A DNA stretch of 64,000 nucleotides from Hyphomicrobiales bacterium. Lineage in GTDB: Bacteria > Pseudomonadota > Alphaproteobacteria > Rhizobiales > Rhizobiaceae. Where the stretch lies: contig UCFC01000016.1 in NCBI GenBank assembly GCA_900471515.1, positions 1 through 64,000 on the forward strand, written 5' to 3'. This document shows positions 18,490-28,214 of this stretch, one piece after another. Position numbers and translations under genes: made by a program. The notes under the pieces were generated by a model. The model was not told the DNA's origin. It saw nothing but the letters and a program-made list of their open reading frames with translations, and ran no database searches. The number at the start of each line of letters is the position of its first letter. Within the stretch, counting starts at the first letter, position 1.

Positions 18490-19218
18490 TCAGCGCCCGG
18501 GCCGGCCGGCCGGCGGGGAAACTTCCGGATCGTCGACGAGCGGGTCCGGCGCTGCGAATGCGATCAGCGCGTCGGGCCTGACGATCTCTACCCTCGATCC
18601 GTCGATCTCGATGCCATGCGGGCGCAAGGTCGAGAAGGCCCGCGACAGGTTCTCCGGCGTCATGCCGAGGCGCGAGGCCAGGGTACGTTTTTCTATGCGA
18701 ATATCGATCTCGCCGGTGCCCCCTTGCTCCTTGTCGGCCCGCAGCAGCCAGTTTGCCAGCCGCTCGGCGCCGGTGCGCAACTTCATGCCTTTGAGATCCT
18801 TGATGGTGCGGCGGTAGCTTCTGGCGAGCTCCATCACGATCGCCCGTGCAAAGCCGGGATCGGTGTCCATCGCAGCACGCACTTTCTCGGCGGGTATCAT
18901 CAGGATGTCAGACGGCTCGAGCGTTCGGGCGGACTGGAGATAGACCTCGTCGTTCAGGACTGCAGCGAGAATGAAGACGCCGACCGGACGGACGATGTCC
19001 AGCGTTGTCTCGCGCTTGTCCGATCCCGCAAACAGTTCGACGGTTCCGCCGAGTACGACATGGAGAAAATCGGCCGGTTCGTTCTCCCGAAAGAGCACCA
19101 TGCCGCGGGGAAACCGTTGCACGAAACCTGTTTCGGTGAATGACAGGAACGTTGTCTCGCTTCCTGTCGCAAATAATTCGAGCTGTCGAACCTCGGCGGC
19201 ATTTTCCGGTCTTATCAT
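18490..19218 (-). CDS. Crp/Fnr-family regulator, probable NarR-type controller of the nar genes
   Basis: A 242-residue Crp/Fnr protein: cyclic-nucleotide-binding-type beta barrel (about 20-125), dimer helix, and a winged helix with recognition segment LASRLGMTPENLSRAF (about 180-195). The E-x-x-S-R pattern (Glu189, Ser192, Arg193) is the one FNR uses to read TTGAT. There are no N-terminal cysteines for an oxygen-sensing Fe-S cluster, so it resembles the DNR/NarR branch, which senses nitric oxide or nitrate/nitrite. The ATG at 19218 has CGGAG 7 bases upstream. It is divergent from narK with FNR-type boxes between them. Confidence 0.87.
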   Translation of the reverse strand: MIRPENAAEVRQLELFATGSETTFLSFTETGFVQRFPRGMVLFRENEPADFLHVVLGGTVELFAGSDKRETTLDIVRPVGVFILAAVLNDEVYLQSARTLEPSDILMIPAEKVRAAMDTDPGFARAIVMELARSYRRTIKDLKGMKLRTGAERLANWLLRADKEQGGTGEIDIRIEKRTLASRLGMTPENLSRAFSTLRPHGIEIDGSRVEIVRPDALIAFAAPDPLVDDPEVSPPAGRPGR

Positions 19219-19255
19219 ATATTTCTCCGCGTCCCATCCGGGAGTATCCGGCATG

Positions 19256-19275
19256 CGCTTGATTATTATCAAGCG
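19256..19275. promoter_or_regulatory. FNR-type binding site, perfect consensus
   Basis: TTGATTATTATCAA at 19259-19272 is an exact TTGAT-N4-ATCAA FNR/DNR box. The palindrome extends to 8-base arms CGCTTGAT and ATCAAGCG (19256-19275). It lies 41 bases upstream of the regulator ATG, too close for ordinary activation of that gene. It more likely mediates autorepression or acts on the narK side. Confidence 0.75.
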
Positions 19276-19370
19276 TATAAAATACTAAGATCAACTGTCG
19301 GATTTATGTTTGTTATCCTGGTCCTATACATTGTTGTTCTTCCATATTTACTGCTCTTCCCGATTTCTAT

Positions 19371-19384
19371 TTGACTGAAATCAA
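19371..19384. promoter_or_regulatory. FNR-type binding site upstream of narK, one mismatch
   Basis: TTGACTGAAATCAA matches TTGAT-N4-ATCAA at 9 of 10 fixed positions. If it sits at -41.5 as in class II FNR promoters, transcription would begin near 19419, and a TACCCAT stretch at 19407-19413 could serve as the -10 element. This would drive narK 40 bases further on. Confidence 0.6.
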
Positions 19385-19458
19385 AGTCGCTCAACGCGAT
19401 CGCCGTTACCCATGTCGAGACTGAAGACGGTTCATCTTGCCAGGGACGGAATACGGCC

Positions 19459-22209
19459 ATGCTTGCCTTCCAGGAAGTCGATAGCAAACAACAACGCAAC
19501 GCTCTTGCCGCAAGCACGATTGCCTTCACGGTCTGTTTTGCGGCCTGGACGATCTTCGCCATCATCGGCATCAAGATTCGCCAGGAACTTGGGCTCACGG
19601 AAACAGAATTCGGGCTTCTGGTCGGAACGCCCATACTGACCGGGTCCCTTATCCGGGTCGTGCTTGGTATCTGGAGCGACATCTATGGCGGACGTCTCGT
19701 TTTCGTGACGACCATGCTGGCGGCCGCGCTTGCGACCTTCCTGCTGACCTTTGCGCAAACCTACCCTCAGATGCTGCTCGCCGCACTCGGTGTCGGCATT
19801 GCCGGCGGTTCGTTTGCCGTCGGTGTCGCCTATGTATCGCGCTGGTATCCGCCGGGCAAGCAAGGCACGGCTCTCGGCATATTCGGCGCCGGCAATGTCG
19901 GTTCGGCCGTAACCAAGTTGCTGGCGCCCCTCGTTCTGGTCGCCTGGGGATGGCATGCCGTCGCCGAGATCTGGGCGGCAGCGCTGGTGATTACGGCGCT
20001 GCTCTTCTGGTTCATCACCAAGGACGATCCCGTTCATGCCGAACGCCGCCGCACCGGTCAGAAGGCAAAGAGCGCCTGGCTTGAGCTTGAGCCGCTGAAG
20101 AACATCCAGGTCTGGCGTTTCGCACTCTACTATTTCTTTGTCTTCGGTGCCTTTGTCGCGCTGTCTCTCTGGCTGCCGGAATATCTGATCGGCGTCTACG
20201 GCCTCGATATCCGCACCGCCGGCATCATCGCAGCCTTCTTCTCCGTGCCGGCGAGCCTGCTGCGCGCCTATGGCGGTCGCCTGTCCGATATCTACGGTGC
20301 GCGCCGCGTGCTGTATTGGACGTTCCTGGTCTCGATCGTGGCGACCTTCATCCTCGCCTATCCGCCGGCGGACTATGTCGTTCGCACGCTCCATGGCCCG
20401 GTTTCCTTCCATATCGAAATGGGGCTGGTGAGCTTCACGACCGTTCTCTTCATCCTGGGCTTCTTCATGGCGCTCGGCAAGGCGGCGGTCTACAAGCATA
20501 TCCCCGTCTACTATCCGGAACATGTCGGCGCGGTCGGCGGCCTGGTCGGCATGATCGGCGGCCTCGGGGGCTTCGTGCTGCCGATCCTCTTCGGGCTCCT
20601 GCTTGACCTGACGGGGCTCTGGACCAGCTGCTTCATGGCACTGTTCCTGCTGGTCGCGGTCGCGCTCGTGTGGATGCATGTCTCCATCCGCCAGATGGAG
20701 CGCGGCGCGGCGCAGAAGACGCTCGATGCCCTGCCGCCTTTCCCGGAAATGCAGGGCATGCCGACGCCGGCGATCGAGCCGCGTGCGAGCGAAGCCGTGC
20801 TCACAGACTGGCGTCCCGAGGATGCGACCTTCTGGGCGCAAAAGGGCAGCCGGATCGCCCGCCGCAACCTCTGGCTTTCCATTCCGGCCCTGCTGCTCTC
20901 CTTTGCGGTCTGGCAGGTCTGGTCTGTGGTGGTTGCAAAGCTGCCGCTCGTCGGCTTCACCTTCACCACCGACCAGCTCTTCTGGCTGGCGGCGCTTCCC
21001 GGCATATCGGGTGCGACCTTCCGGATTTTCTATTCCTTCATGGTGCCGATCTTCGGCGGCCGGCTGTGGACGACGCTGACGACCTGGTCGCTGATCATTC
21101 CCGCGCTCGGCATCGGCTTTGCCGTGCAGAATCCGCAAACGCCTTATGTCGTCCTGCTTCTGCTCGCCCTGCTCTGCGGCTTCGGCGGCGGCAACTTCGC
21201 CTCTTCCATGGCCAATATCTCCTTCTTCTTCCCGAAGTCGGAGAAGGGCAACGCGCTGGCGCTCAATGCCGGGCTCGGCAATCTCGGCGTCAGCGTGGTC
21301 CAGTTCGTGGTTCCGCTCGTCATCACCGCCGGCATCTTCGGCTGGCTGGGCGGCGACCCGGCGATGACCAAGACTGCGGCGGGCGATGCTCCGCTGTGGC
21401 TGCAGAATGCCGGCTTCTTCTTCGTGCCCTTCATTGCCGTCTCCGCCTTTGCCTGCTGGTTCGGCATGAACGACATCGCCTCGGCCAAGGCGTCCTTCGC
21501 CGAACAGGCCGTCATCTTCCGGCGTCGGCACAACTGGATCATGTGCTGGCTCTATACCGGCACTTTCGGCTCCTTTATCGGCTATTCGGCCGGCTTCCCG
21601 CTGCTCGCCAAGACGCTGTTTCCCGATGTCAACGCCTTGCAATTCGCCTTCCTCGGGCCGCTCGTCGGAGCGATTTCCCGCTCGGGGACCGGCTGGCTGG
21701 CCGACCGTTATGGCGGCGCAAGGGTCACGTTCTGGGTCTTCGTGCTGATGATGGCGGGTGCCGGCAGCGTGCTCTGGTTCATCGCCGCCAAGGACCAGCC
21801 GGGTGCTTTCTGGGGCTTCTTCATCTCCTTCCTGGTGCTCTTCTTCGCAACCGGCGTCGGCAATGCTTCGACCTTCCAGATGATCCCGGCGATCATGGGC
21901 AAGGAGATGGCACGGCTGATGCCCGATGCGAGCGCCGAGACCCGTCGCCTGCAAGCGGAGAAGGAGGCGGCTGCAATCACCGGCTTCACGTCGGCGATCG
22001 CCGCCTTCGGCGCCTTCTTCATCCCCATGGGCTACGGCCTGTCGATCAGCTTCACCGGCGGCGCAGAAGCCGCGCTCTGGGCCTTCCTCATCTTCTATGT
22101 GAGCTGCCTCGCCCTCACCTGGGTCGCCTACACCCGCAAGGGTGGCCTCCTTCACGATATCGAGCGCGGCAGGCGCCGTGCCGCCGGCAACGCGGCTGCC
22201 GCCGAATAA
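19459..22209 (+). CDS. narK: NarK1-NarK2 fused nitrate/nitrite transporter
   Basis: A double major-facilitator protein of 916 residues, about twice the normal length. The first half (about 15-420) and second half (about 470-905) each carry the nitrate/nitrite porter signature, seen as GNVGSAVTKLLAPL and ALNAGLGNLGVSVVQF. Established precedent is the Paracoccus NarK fusion, whose halves act as a nitrate/proton symporter and a nitrate/nitrite antiporter. The linker is hydrophilic (about 400-465). It is the first gene of the nar operon, 15 bases before narG. Confidence 0.94.
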   Translation: MLAFQEVDSKQQRNALAASTIAFTVCFAAWTIFAIIGIKIRQELGLTETEFGLLVGTPILTGSLIRVVLGIWSDIYGGRLVFVTTMLAAALATFLLTFAQTYPQMLLAALGVGIAGGSFAVGVAYVSRWYPPGKQGTALGIFGAGNVGSAVTKLLAPLVLVAWGWHAVAEIWAAALVITALLFWFITKDDPVHAERRRTGQKAKSAWLELEPLKNIQVWRFALYYFFVFGAFVALSLWLPEYLIGVYGLDIRTAGIIAAFFSVPASLLRAYGGRLSDIYGARRVLYWTFLVSIVATFILAYPPADYVVRTLHGPVSFHIEMGLVSFTTVLFILGFFMALGKAAVYKHIPVYYPEHVGAVGGLVGMIGGLGGFVLPILFGLLLDLTGLWTSCFMALFLLVAVALVWMHVSIRQMERGAAQKTLDALPPFPEMQGMPTPAIEPRASEAVLTDWRPEDATFWAQKGSRIARRNLWLSIPALLLSFAVWQVWSVVVAKLPLVGFTFTTDQLFWLAALPGISGATFRIFYSFMVPIFGGRLWTTLTTWSLIIPALGIGFAVQNPQTPYVVLLLLALLCGFGGGNFASSMANISFFFPKSEKGNALALNAGLGNLGVSVVQFVVPLVITAGIFGWLGGDPAMTKTAAGDAPLWLQNAGFFFVPFIAVSAFACWFGMNDIASAKASFAEQAVIFRRRHNWIMCWLYTGTFGSFIGYSAGFPLLAKTLFPDVNALQFAFLGPLVGAISRSGTGWLADRYGGARVTFWVFVLMMAGAGSVLWFIAAKDQPGAFWGFFISFLVLFFATGVGNASTFQMIPAIMGKEMARLMPDASAETRRLQAEKEAAAITGFTSAIAAFGAFFIPMGYGLSISFTGGAEAALWAFLIFYVSCLALTWVAYTRKGGLLHDIERGRRRAAGNAAAAE

Positions 22210-22224
22210 GACCAGGAGAAATAC

Positions 22225-25200
22225 ATGTCTCATTTCCTCGACCGGCTAACCTTCTTCCGAAAGAATGTCGGTCAGTTCTCGAACGGCCACGGCGTCGTCA
22301 CCAGCGAGGATCGCTCCTGGGAGGATGGCTATCGCAAGCGCTGGCAACACGACAAGATCGTCCGCTCCACGCACGGCGTGAACTGCACGGGGTCGTGCTC
22401 GTGGAAGATCTACGTCAAGGGCGGCATCGTCACCTGGGAGACCCAGCAGACAGACTATCCGCGCACGCGGCCGGACCTGCCGAACCATGAGCCGCGCGGC
22501 TGCGCGCGCGGCGCTTCGTACAGCTGGTATCTCTATTCCGGCGCGCGGGTGAAATATCCGATGATCCGCGGCCGCCTCCTGAAGCTGTGGCGCAAGGCGA
22601 GGGCGACGATGTCGCCGGTCGCCGCCTGGGCCTCGATCGTGGAGGATGCCGAAAAGCGCAAATCCTACATTTCCATCCGCGGTCACGGCGGCTTCGTCCG
22701 GGCCAGCTGGGACGAAGTGACGGAGATTATTGCCGCCGCCAACGCCTATACGATCAAGGCGCACGGCCCGGACCGCATCATTGGCTTCTCGCCGATCCCG
22801 GCCATGTCGATGGTCTCCTATGCGGCAGGGGCGCGCTACCTGTCGCTGCTCGGCGGCGTCTGCATGTCCTTCTACGACTGGTACTGCGACCTGCCGCCGG
22901 CAAGCCCGCAGACCTGGGGCGAGCAGACCGACGTGCCCGAAAGCGCCGACTGGTACAATGCCGGTTTCATCATCGTCTGGGGTTCCAACGTGCCGCAGAC
23001 GCGCACGCCCGATGCCCATTTCTATACCGAGGTCCGCTACAAGGGCACCAAAAGCGCCGTCGTCAGCCCCGATTATGCCGAGGCGACGAAATTCGCCGAT
23101 ATCTGGCTCAATCCGAAGCAGGGGACCGATGCGGCGCTTGCGCTCGCCATGGGCCACGTCATCCTGCGGGAATATCATCTCGATCGGTCCGTTCCCTATT
23201 TCGACGACTATACACGTCGTTATACCGACATGCCGTTCCTGGTCCGGCTCGCCGAGCGGGACGGTCGTCTGGTTCCCGAACGCATGCTGCGGGCATCCGA
23301 ACTGAAAGGCGCTCTCGGCGAAACCAACAACCCGGAATGGAAGGCCGTCGCGATCGACGAGGCGACGGACGAGCTGGTCTCTCCGCTGGGCTCGGTCGGC
23401 TACCGCTGGGGCGAACAGGCGAAATGGAACCTCGAGCAGAAGGACGGCCACGGCCGCGACATCTGTCTGAAGCTCTCGCTTGCGGGTGAAAACGTCGCGA
23501 TCGAGGGCGTCGACTTCCCTTATTTCGGCGGCCGCGCCACCGAGCATTTCGTCTCGACCGCGCATGACGAGATCCTGACCCGCAACGTCCCCGTCCGCAC
23601 CATCACCGATGCCGACGGCAAGCCGGTCAAGGTCGCCACCGTCTACGACCTGATGATGGCGAATTACGGTCTCGATCGCGGTTTCGGCGGCGCGAATGTC
23701 GCCCGCGATTATAACGACGACGTGCCGTTCACGCCGGCCTGGGCGGAGCGCATCACCGGCGTAAAGCGCGATGCGATCATCACGGTTGCCCGCGAGTTCG
23801 CCACCAATGCCGAAAAGACCAATGGCCGCTCGATGATCATCATCGGCGCCGGCATGAACCATTGGTACAACATGGACATGAACTACCGCGGCGTGATCAA
23901 TCTCCTCGTCTTCTGCGGGGCGATCGGCCAGTCGGGCGGCGGTTGGTCCCACTATGTCGGCCAGGAGAAGCTCAGGCCACAAACCGGCTGGACGCCGCTT
24001 GCCTTCGCGCTCGACTGGGCGCGCCCGCCGCGCCACATGAATTCGACATCCTTCTTCTATGCCCATACCGATCAATGGCGCTACGAGACGCTGACCGCGG
24101 CCGAAATCCTGTCGCCGACCGCGCCGGAGGGCGATTGGGAAAACAGCTTCATCGATTACAACGTTCGCGCCGAACGCATGGGCTGGCTGCCCTCGGCACC
24201 GCAACTGAAGGCCAATCCGCTCTCGATCGCCGCCAAGGCGAAGGCAGCCGGCCTCGAGCCGAAGGATTATGTGGCCAAGGGGCTGAAGTCCGGCGAACTC
24301 GAGCTTTCCTGCGACGACCCCGACGATCCGGCAAACTGGCCGCGCAACATGTTCGTCTGGCGGTCGAACCTGCTTGGCTCCTCGGGCAAGGGGCACGAAT
24401 ATTTCCTCAAGCACCTGCTCGGCACCGAAAACGGCGTCATCGGCAAGGATCTCGGGGCAGAGGGTGCGGTTCGCAACAAGGAGGTCGCCTGGCACGACGA
24501 GGCGCCGCGCGGCAAGCTCGACCTGCTTGTGACGCTCGATTTCCGCATGTCGACCACCTGCGTCTATTCCGACATCGTCCTGCCGACCGCCACCTGGTAC
24601 GAGAAGAACGATCTCAATACCTCCGACATGCACCCCTTCATCCATCCGCTGTCGGCGGCCGTCGATCCGGCCTGGGAGGCGCGTTCCGACTGGGAAATCT
24701 ACAAGGGCATCGCCAAGGCCTTTTCGCGCATCGCACCGGAAGTGCTTGGCATCGAACAGGATGTCGTCCTCACGCCGATCCAGCATGACAGCCCCGGCGA
24801 GATGGCCCAGGCCTTCGACGTCAAGGATTGGAAGAAAGGTGAGATCGAGCCGATCCCCGGCCGCACCATGCCGTCGGTTGCGGTCATCGAGCGCGATTAT
24901 CCGAATATCCATGCCCGCTACACCGCACTCGGGCCGTTGATGACCTCGGTCGGCAACGGCGGCAAGGGCATCAGCTGGAAGACCGAACATGAGGTCGAAG
25001 CGCTCGGTGCCCTCAACGGCGTGCATTCGCAAGGCGCGGCAAAAGGCCTGCCGAAGATCGACACGGATATCGATGCGGCGGAGGTCATTCTGATGCTCGC
25101 CCCCGAGACCAACGGCGAAGTGGCGGTGAAGGCGTGGGATGCCCTGTCGAAGGCGACCGGCCGCGATCACACCCATCTCGCCATTCCCAAGGAAGACGAG

Positions 25201-25968
25201 AAGATCCGCTATCGCGACATCCAGGCGCAGCCGCGCAAGATCATCTCCTCGCCCACATGGTCGGGCATCGAGAGCGAGAAGGTCTGCTACAACGCCGGCT
25301 ATACGAATGTCCACGAGCTGATCCCCTGGCGCACGCTCACCGGCCGCCAGCAGCTCTATCAGGACCATCTCTGGATGCGGGCCTTCGGCGAAGGCTTCGT
25401 CACCTGGAAGCCGCCGGTCGATCTGAAGACGATCGGCGTCGTCAAGGACCGCCGCCCGAACGGCAACAAGGAAATCGTCCTCAACTTCCTGACGCCGCAT
25501 CAGAAATGGGGCATTCACTCGACCTATACCGACAACCTGTTGATGCTGACCCTCAATCGCGGCGGTCCGGTCGTCTGGATCTCCGAGGTGGACGCCAAGT
25601 CGGCCGGCATCGTCGATAACGACTGGGTCGAGGTCTTCAACGCCAATGGCGCGCTCACGGCCCGCGCCGTCGTTTCCCAGCGCATCAAGCAGGGCATGAT
25701 GCTGATGTATCACGCCCAGGAGAAGATCATAAACACGCCGGGCTCCGAGCTCACCGGCAACCGCGGCGGCATCCACAATTCGGTGACGCGCACCGTCCTG
25801 AAGCCAACGCACATGATCGGCGGCTACGCCCAGCTCGCCTACGGTTTCAACTATTACGGAACCGTGGGGTCGAACCGCGACGAGTTCATCGTCGTGCGCA
25901 AAATGTCCAAGGTCGATTGGCTTGAGGAGCCGCTTTCAACCGATGCACCGAAGGAGGCTGCAGAATGA
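22225..25968 (+). CDS. narG: Respiratory nitrate reductase, molybdopterin catalytic subunit
   Basis: The 1247-residue NarG reduces nitrate to nitrite on the cytoplasmic side of the inner membrane. The N terminus has the HGVNCTGSC motif and a later RGCARG Cys that hold the FS0 iron-sulfur cluster. YCDLPPASP near 219-227 carries the aspartate ligand of molybdenum. There is no twin-arginine signal, as expected of membrane-bound NarG. A GGAGA precedes the ATG. The gene overlaps narH by 4 bases. Confidence 0.97.
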   Translation: MSHFLDRLTFFRKNVGQFSNGHGVVTSEDRSWEDGYRKRWQHDKIVRSTHGVNCTGSCSWKIYVKGGIVTWETQQTDYPRTRPDLPNHEPRGCARGASYSWYLYSGARVKYPMIRGRLLKLWRKARATMSPVAAWASIVEDAEKRKSYISIRGHGGFVRASWDEVTEIIAAANAYTIKAHGPDRIIGFSPIPAMSMVSYAAGARYLSLLGGVCMSFYDWYCDLPPASPQTWGEQTDVPESADWYNAGFIIVWGSNVPQTRTPDAHFYTEVRYKGTKSAVVSPDYAEATKFADIWLNPKQGTDAALALAMGHVILREYHLDRSVPYFDDYTRRYTDMPFLVRLAERDGRLVPERMLRASELKGALGETNNPEWKAVAIDEATDELVSPLGSVGYRWGEQAKWNLEQKDGHGRDICLKLSLAGENVAIEGVDFPYFGGRATEHFVSTAHDEILTRNVPVRTITDADGKPVKVATVYDLMMANYGLDRGFGGANVARDYNDDVPFTPAWAERITGVKRDAIITVAREFATNAEKTNGRSMIIIGAGMNHWYNMDMNYRGVINLLVFCGAIGQSGGGWSHYVGQEKLRPQTGWTPLAFALDWARPPRHMNSTSFFYAHTDQWRYETLTAAEILSPTAPEGDWENSFIDYNVRAERMGWLPSAPQLKANPLSIAAKAKAAGLEPKDYVAKGLKSGELELSCDDPDDPANWPRNMFVWRSNLLGSSGKGHEYFLKHLLGTENGVIGKDLGAEGAVRNKEVAWHDEAPRGKLDLLVTLDFRMSTTCVYSDIVLPTATWYEKNDLNTSDMHPFIHPLSAAVDPAWEARSDWEIYKGIAKAFSRIAPEVLGIEQDVVLTPIQHDSPGEMAQAFDVKDWKKGEIEPIPGRTMPSVAVIERDYPNIHARYTALGPLMTSVGNGGKGISWKTEHEVEALGALNGVHSQGAAKGLPKIDTDIDAAEVILMLAPETNGEVAVKAWDALSKATGRDHTHLAIPKEDEKIRYRDIQAQPRKIISSPTWSGIESEKVCYNAGYTNVHELIPWRTLTGRQQLYQDHLWMRAFGEGFVTWKPPVDLKTIGVVKDRRPNGNKEIVLNFLTPHQKWGIHSTYTDNLLMLTLNRGGPVVWISEVDAKSAGIVDNDWVEVFNANGALTARAVVSQRIKQGMMLMYHAQEKIINTPGSELTGNRGGIHNSVTRTVLKPTHMIGGYAQLAYGFNYYGTVGSNRDEFIVVRKMSKVDWLEEPLSTDAPKEAAE

Positions 25969-27491
25969 AGATCCGTGCCCAGATCGCAATGGTGCTGAAC
26001 CTTGACAAGTGCATCGGCTGTCACACCTGCTCGGTGACCTGCAAGAACGTCTGGACCAGCCGCGAAGGCGTCGAATATGCCTGGTTCAACAATGTCGAGA
26101 CCAAGCCCGGCGTCGGTTATCCCCGCGAATGGGAAAACCAGGAGAAGTGGAACGGCGGCTGGCGGCGCAAGCGCAACGGTGCGATCGAGCCGAAGATCGG
26201 CGCAAAGTGGCGCGTCCTGGCCAATATCTTCGCCAATCCGGACCTGCCGGAAATCGACGATTATTACGAGCCTTTCACCTTCGACTACCAGCATCTGCAT
26301 ACGGCGGGCGAATCGAAGGCATTTCCGACCGCCCGGCCGCGCTCTGCTATTTCGGGCGAGCGTATCGAGAAGATCGAATGGGGTCCGAACTGGGAGGAAA
26401 TCCTCGGCGGCGAATTCGAAAAGCGCTCGAAGGACGTGAATTTCGAGGGCGTCCAGAAGGACATCTACGGCCAGTTCGAAAACACCTTCATGATGTATCT
26501 GCCGCGGCTGTGCGAGCATTGCCTCAACCCGGCCTGCGTCGCCGTCTGTCCGTCGGGTGCCATCTACAAGCGCGAGGAGGACGGTATCGTTCTCATCGAC
26601 CAGGACAAGTGCCGCGGCTGGCGCATGTGCGTTTCCGGCTGCCCCTACAAGAAAATCTACTACAACTGGTCGTCCGGCAAGTCGGAGAAGTGCATCTTCT
26701 GCTACCCGCGCATCGAGGTCGGCCAGCCGACCGTCTGCTCGGAAACCTGCGTCGGGCGCATCCGCTATCTCGGGGTTCTGCTCTACGATGCGGACCGTAT
26801 CGAGGCTGCGGCCAGCGCGCCCGACGAGAAGGACCTCTACCAGGCGCAGCTCGATCTCTTCCTCGATCCGAGGGATCCGAAGGTGATCGCCCAGGCGCGC
26901 GCCGACGGTGTGCCGGAAGCCTGGATCGAGGCGGCAAAGACATCGCCGATCTGGAAGATGGCCATGGACTGGAAGGTCGCCTTCCCGCTGCATCCGGAAT
27001 ATCGCACCCTGCCGATGGTCTGGTACGTGCCGCCGCTTTCGCCGATCCAGTCGGCCGCCGCCGCCGGCAAGATGGGCCTCGACGGCGACATGCCGGACGT
27101 CCGCTCGCTGCGCATCCCGCTGCAATATCTTGCCAACCTGCTGACGGCGGGCAACGAGGAGCCGGTGGCCCTGGCGCTGGAGCGCATGCTTGCCATGCGC
27201 GGCTATATGCGCGCCAAGTCGATCGATGGCCGCATCGACGAAAGGATCGCCGAGAAGGTGGGGCTCACCGGCGCCGATATCGAGGACATGTACCGGGTCA
27301 TGGCGATCGCCAACTACGAGGACCGTTTCGTCATCCCGACGGCACACCGCGAGTGGAGCGAGGACGCCTTTGACCTGCGCGGCTCCTGCGGCTTCTCCTT
27401 CGGCAATGGCTGCTCCGGCGGCACGAGCGAGACCAACCTCTTCGGCACGAAACAGGTCAAGAAGGCCTCCAATCCGATGGAGATCGCGTGA
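25965..27491 (+). CDS. narH: Respiratory nitrate reductase, iron-sulfur subunit
   Basis: NarH, 508 residues, passes electrons from NarI to NarG through four clusters. Ferredoxin-like Cys groups are visible: CIGCHTCSVTC (about 16-26), CEHCLNPACVAVCP (about 182-195), and CRGWRMCVSGCPY with Trp replacing a Cys, the hallmark of the 3Fe-4S site. A further group lies at CIFCYPR. The length and the C-terminal GFSFGNGCSGG stretch agree with typical NarH. Confidence 0.96.
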   Translation: MKIRAQIAMVLNLDKCIGCHTCSVTCKNVWTSREGVEYAWFNNVETKPGVGYPREWENQEKWNGGWRRKRNGAIEPKIGAKWRVLANIFANPDLPEIDDYYEPFTFDYQHLHTAGESKAFPTARPRSAISGERIEKIEWGPNWEEILGGEFEKRSKDVNFEGVQKDIYGQFENTFMMYLPRLCEHCLNPACVAVCPSGAIYKREEDGIVLIDQDKCRGWRMCVSGCPYKKIYYNWSSGKSEKCIFCYPRIEVGQPTVCSETCVGRIRYLGVLLYDADRIEAAASAPDEKDLYQAQLDLFLDPRDPKVIAQARADGVPEAWIEAAKTSPIWKMAMDWKVAFPLHPEYRTLPMVWYVPPLSPIQSAAAAGKMGLDGDMPDVRSLRIPLQYLANLLTAGNEEPVALALERMLAMRGYMRAKSIDGRIDERIAEKVGLTGADIEDMYRVMAIANYEDRFVIPTAHREWSEDAFDLRGSCGFSFGNGCSGGTSETNLFGTKQVKKASNPMEIA

Positions 27492-28201
27492 TGGCCGAAA
27501 GCCGGGGAATTCTCACCTTCCGGGCGCTCTCGGCGCTTCTGACCTATCCGTCAGCCGAGCTCTGCGCCGGGGCGCCGGAGATTGCGGAGGCGATCGCTGC
27601 GGAGCGGCTGGTGCCGGCAGCCTCCGCAGCGGCGCTTCAGCCGCTGCTTGACGATCTCGGCTCGCGCGATCTCTTCGAGCTGCAGGAGCGTTATGTCGAA
27701 CTCTTCGACAGGACGCGGCGCCTTTCGTTGCATCTCTTCGAGCATGTGCATGGCGAAAGCCGCGACCGCGGCCAGGCGATGGTCGATCTTGCCGCGCTCT
27801 ACGAGAGCGGCGGGCTGGTGCTTGCCGCCAACGAACTGCCTGATTATCTGCCGCTTTTCCTGGAATATCTGTCGACGCGACCGCTGGAGGAGGCTCTGAA
27901 CCTCCTGTCCGAGACCGTCCACATCCTGGGGGCGCTGGAAGAGCGTCTTGCCGCACGCAATTCTCCCTATGCCGCCGTCCTGACGGCAATCCGCGGCATG
28001 GCCGGCGTCTCGCTCACGGCGTCCGGCGACGACGACCTTCTCGATCCGGTGAGCGGCGACCTCGCCGCGCTCGATGCGGAATGGGAAGAAACGGCCGTCA
28101 CCTTCGGCCCGGGAAGCGGCGCGATGGACGGATGTTCCACCGAGAGGCTTCAGACCCGCCTGCGCGCGGCCCATCGCGATGCGCGCAGCAACCCGCTTTG
28201 A
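27491..28201 (+). CDS. narJ: Nitrate reductase molybdenum cofactor assembly chaperone
   Basis: NarJ, 236 residues from the ATG that overlaps the narH stop (TGATG). It is a helical TorD-like chaperone that binds apo-NarG and permits cofactor insertion; it is not part of the final enzyme. The core pattern ELQERYVELFDRTRRLSLHLFEHVHGESRDRGQAM (about 60-95, shown here as the family's key stretch in parts) and LPDYLPLFLEYLS are present. A GTG three bases earlier is an alternative start. Confidence 0.94.
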   Translation: MAESRGILTFRALSALLTYPSAELCAGAPEIAEAIAAERLVPAASAAALQPLLDDLGSRDLFELQERYVELFDRTRRLSLHLFEHVHGESRDRGQAMVDLAALYESGGLVLAANELPDYLPLFLEYLSTRPLEEALNLLSETVHILGALEERLAARNSPYAAVLTAIRGMAGVSLTASGDDDLLDPVSGDLAALDAEWEETAVTFGPGSGAMDGCSTERLQTRLRAAHRDARSNPL

Positions 28202-28214
28202 AAGGAGGACGACG

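Noticed and set aside
19432..22233. A 933-residue open frame antisense to narK
   Set aside because: It is rich in Glu, Gly, Arg and His with no hydrophobic core and lies wholly over a certain gene; a codon-usage shadow.
22246..25812. A 1188-residue open frame antisense to narG
   Set aside because: It mirrors narG codon for codon in a GC-rich gene with few TTA, CTA and TCA codons, has low-complexity His/Arg/Asp-rich content and no domain signal.
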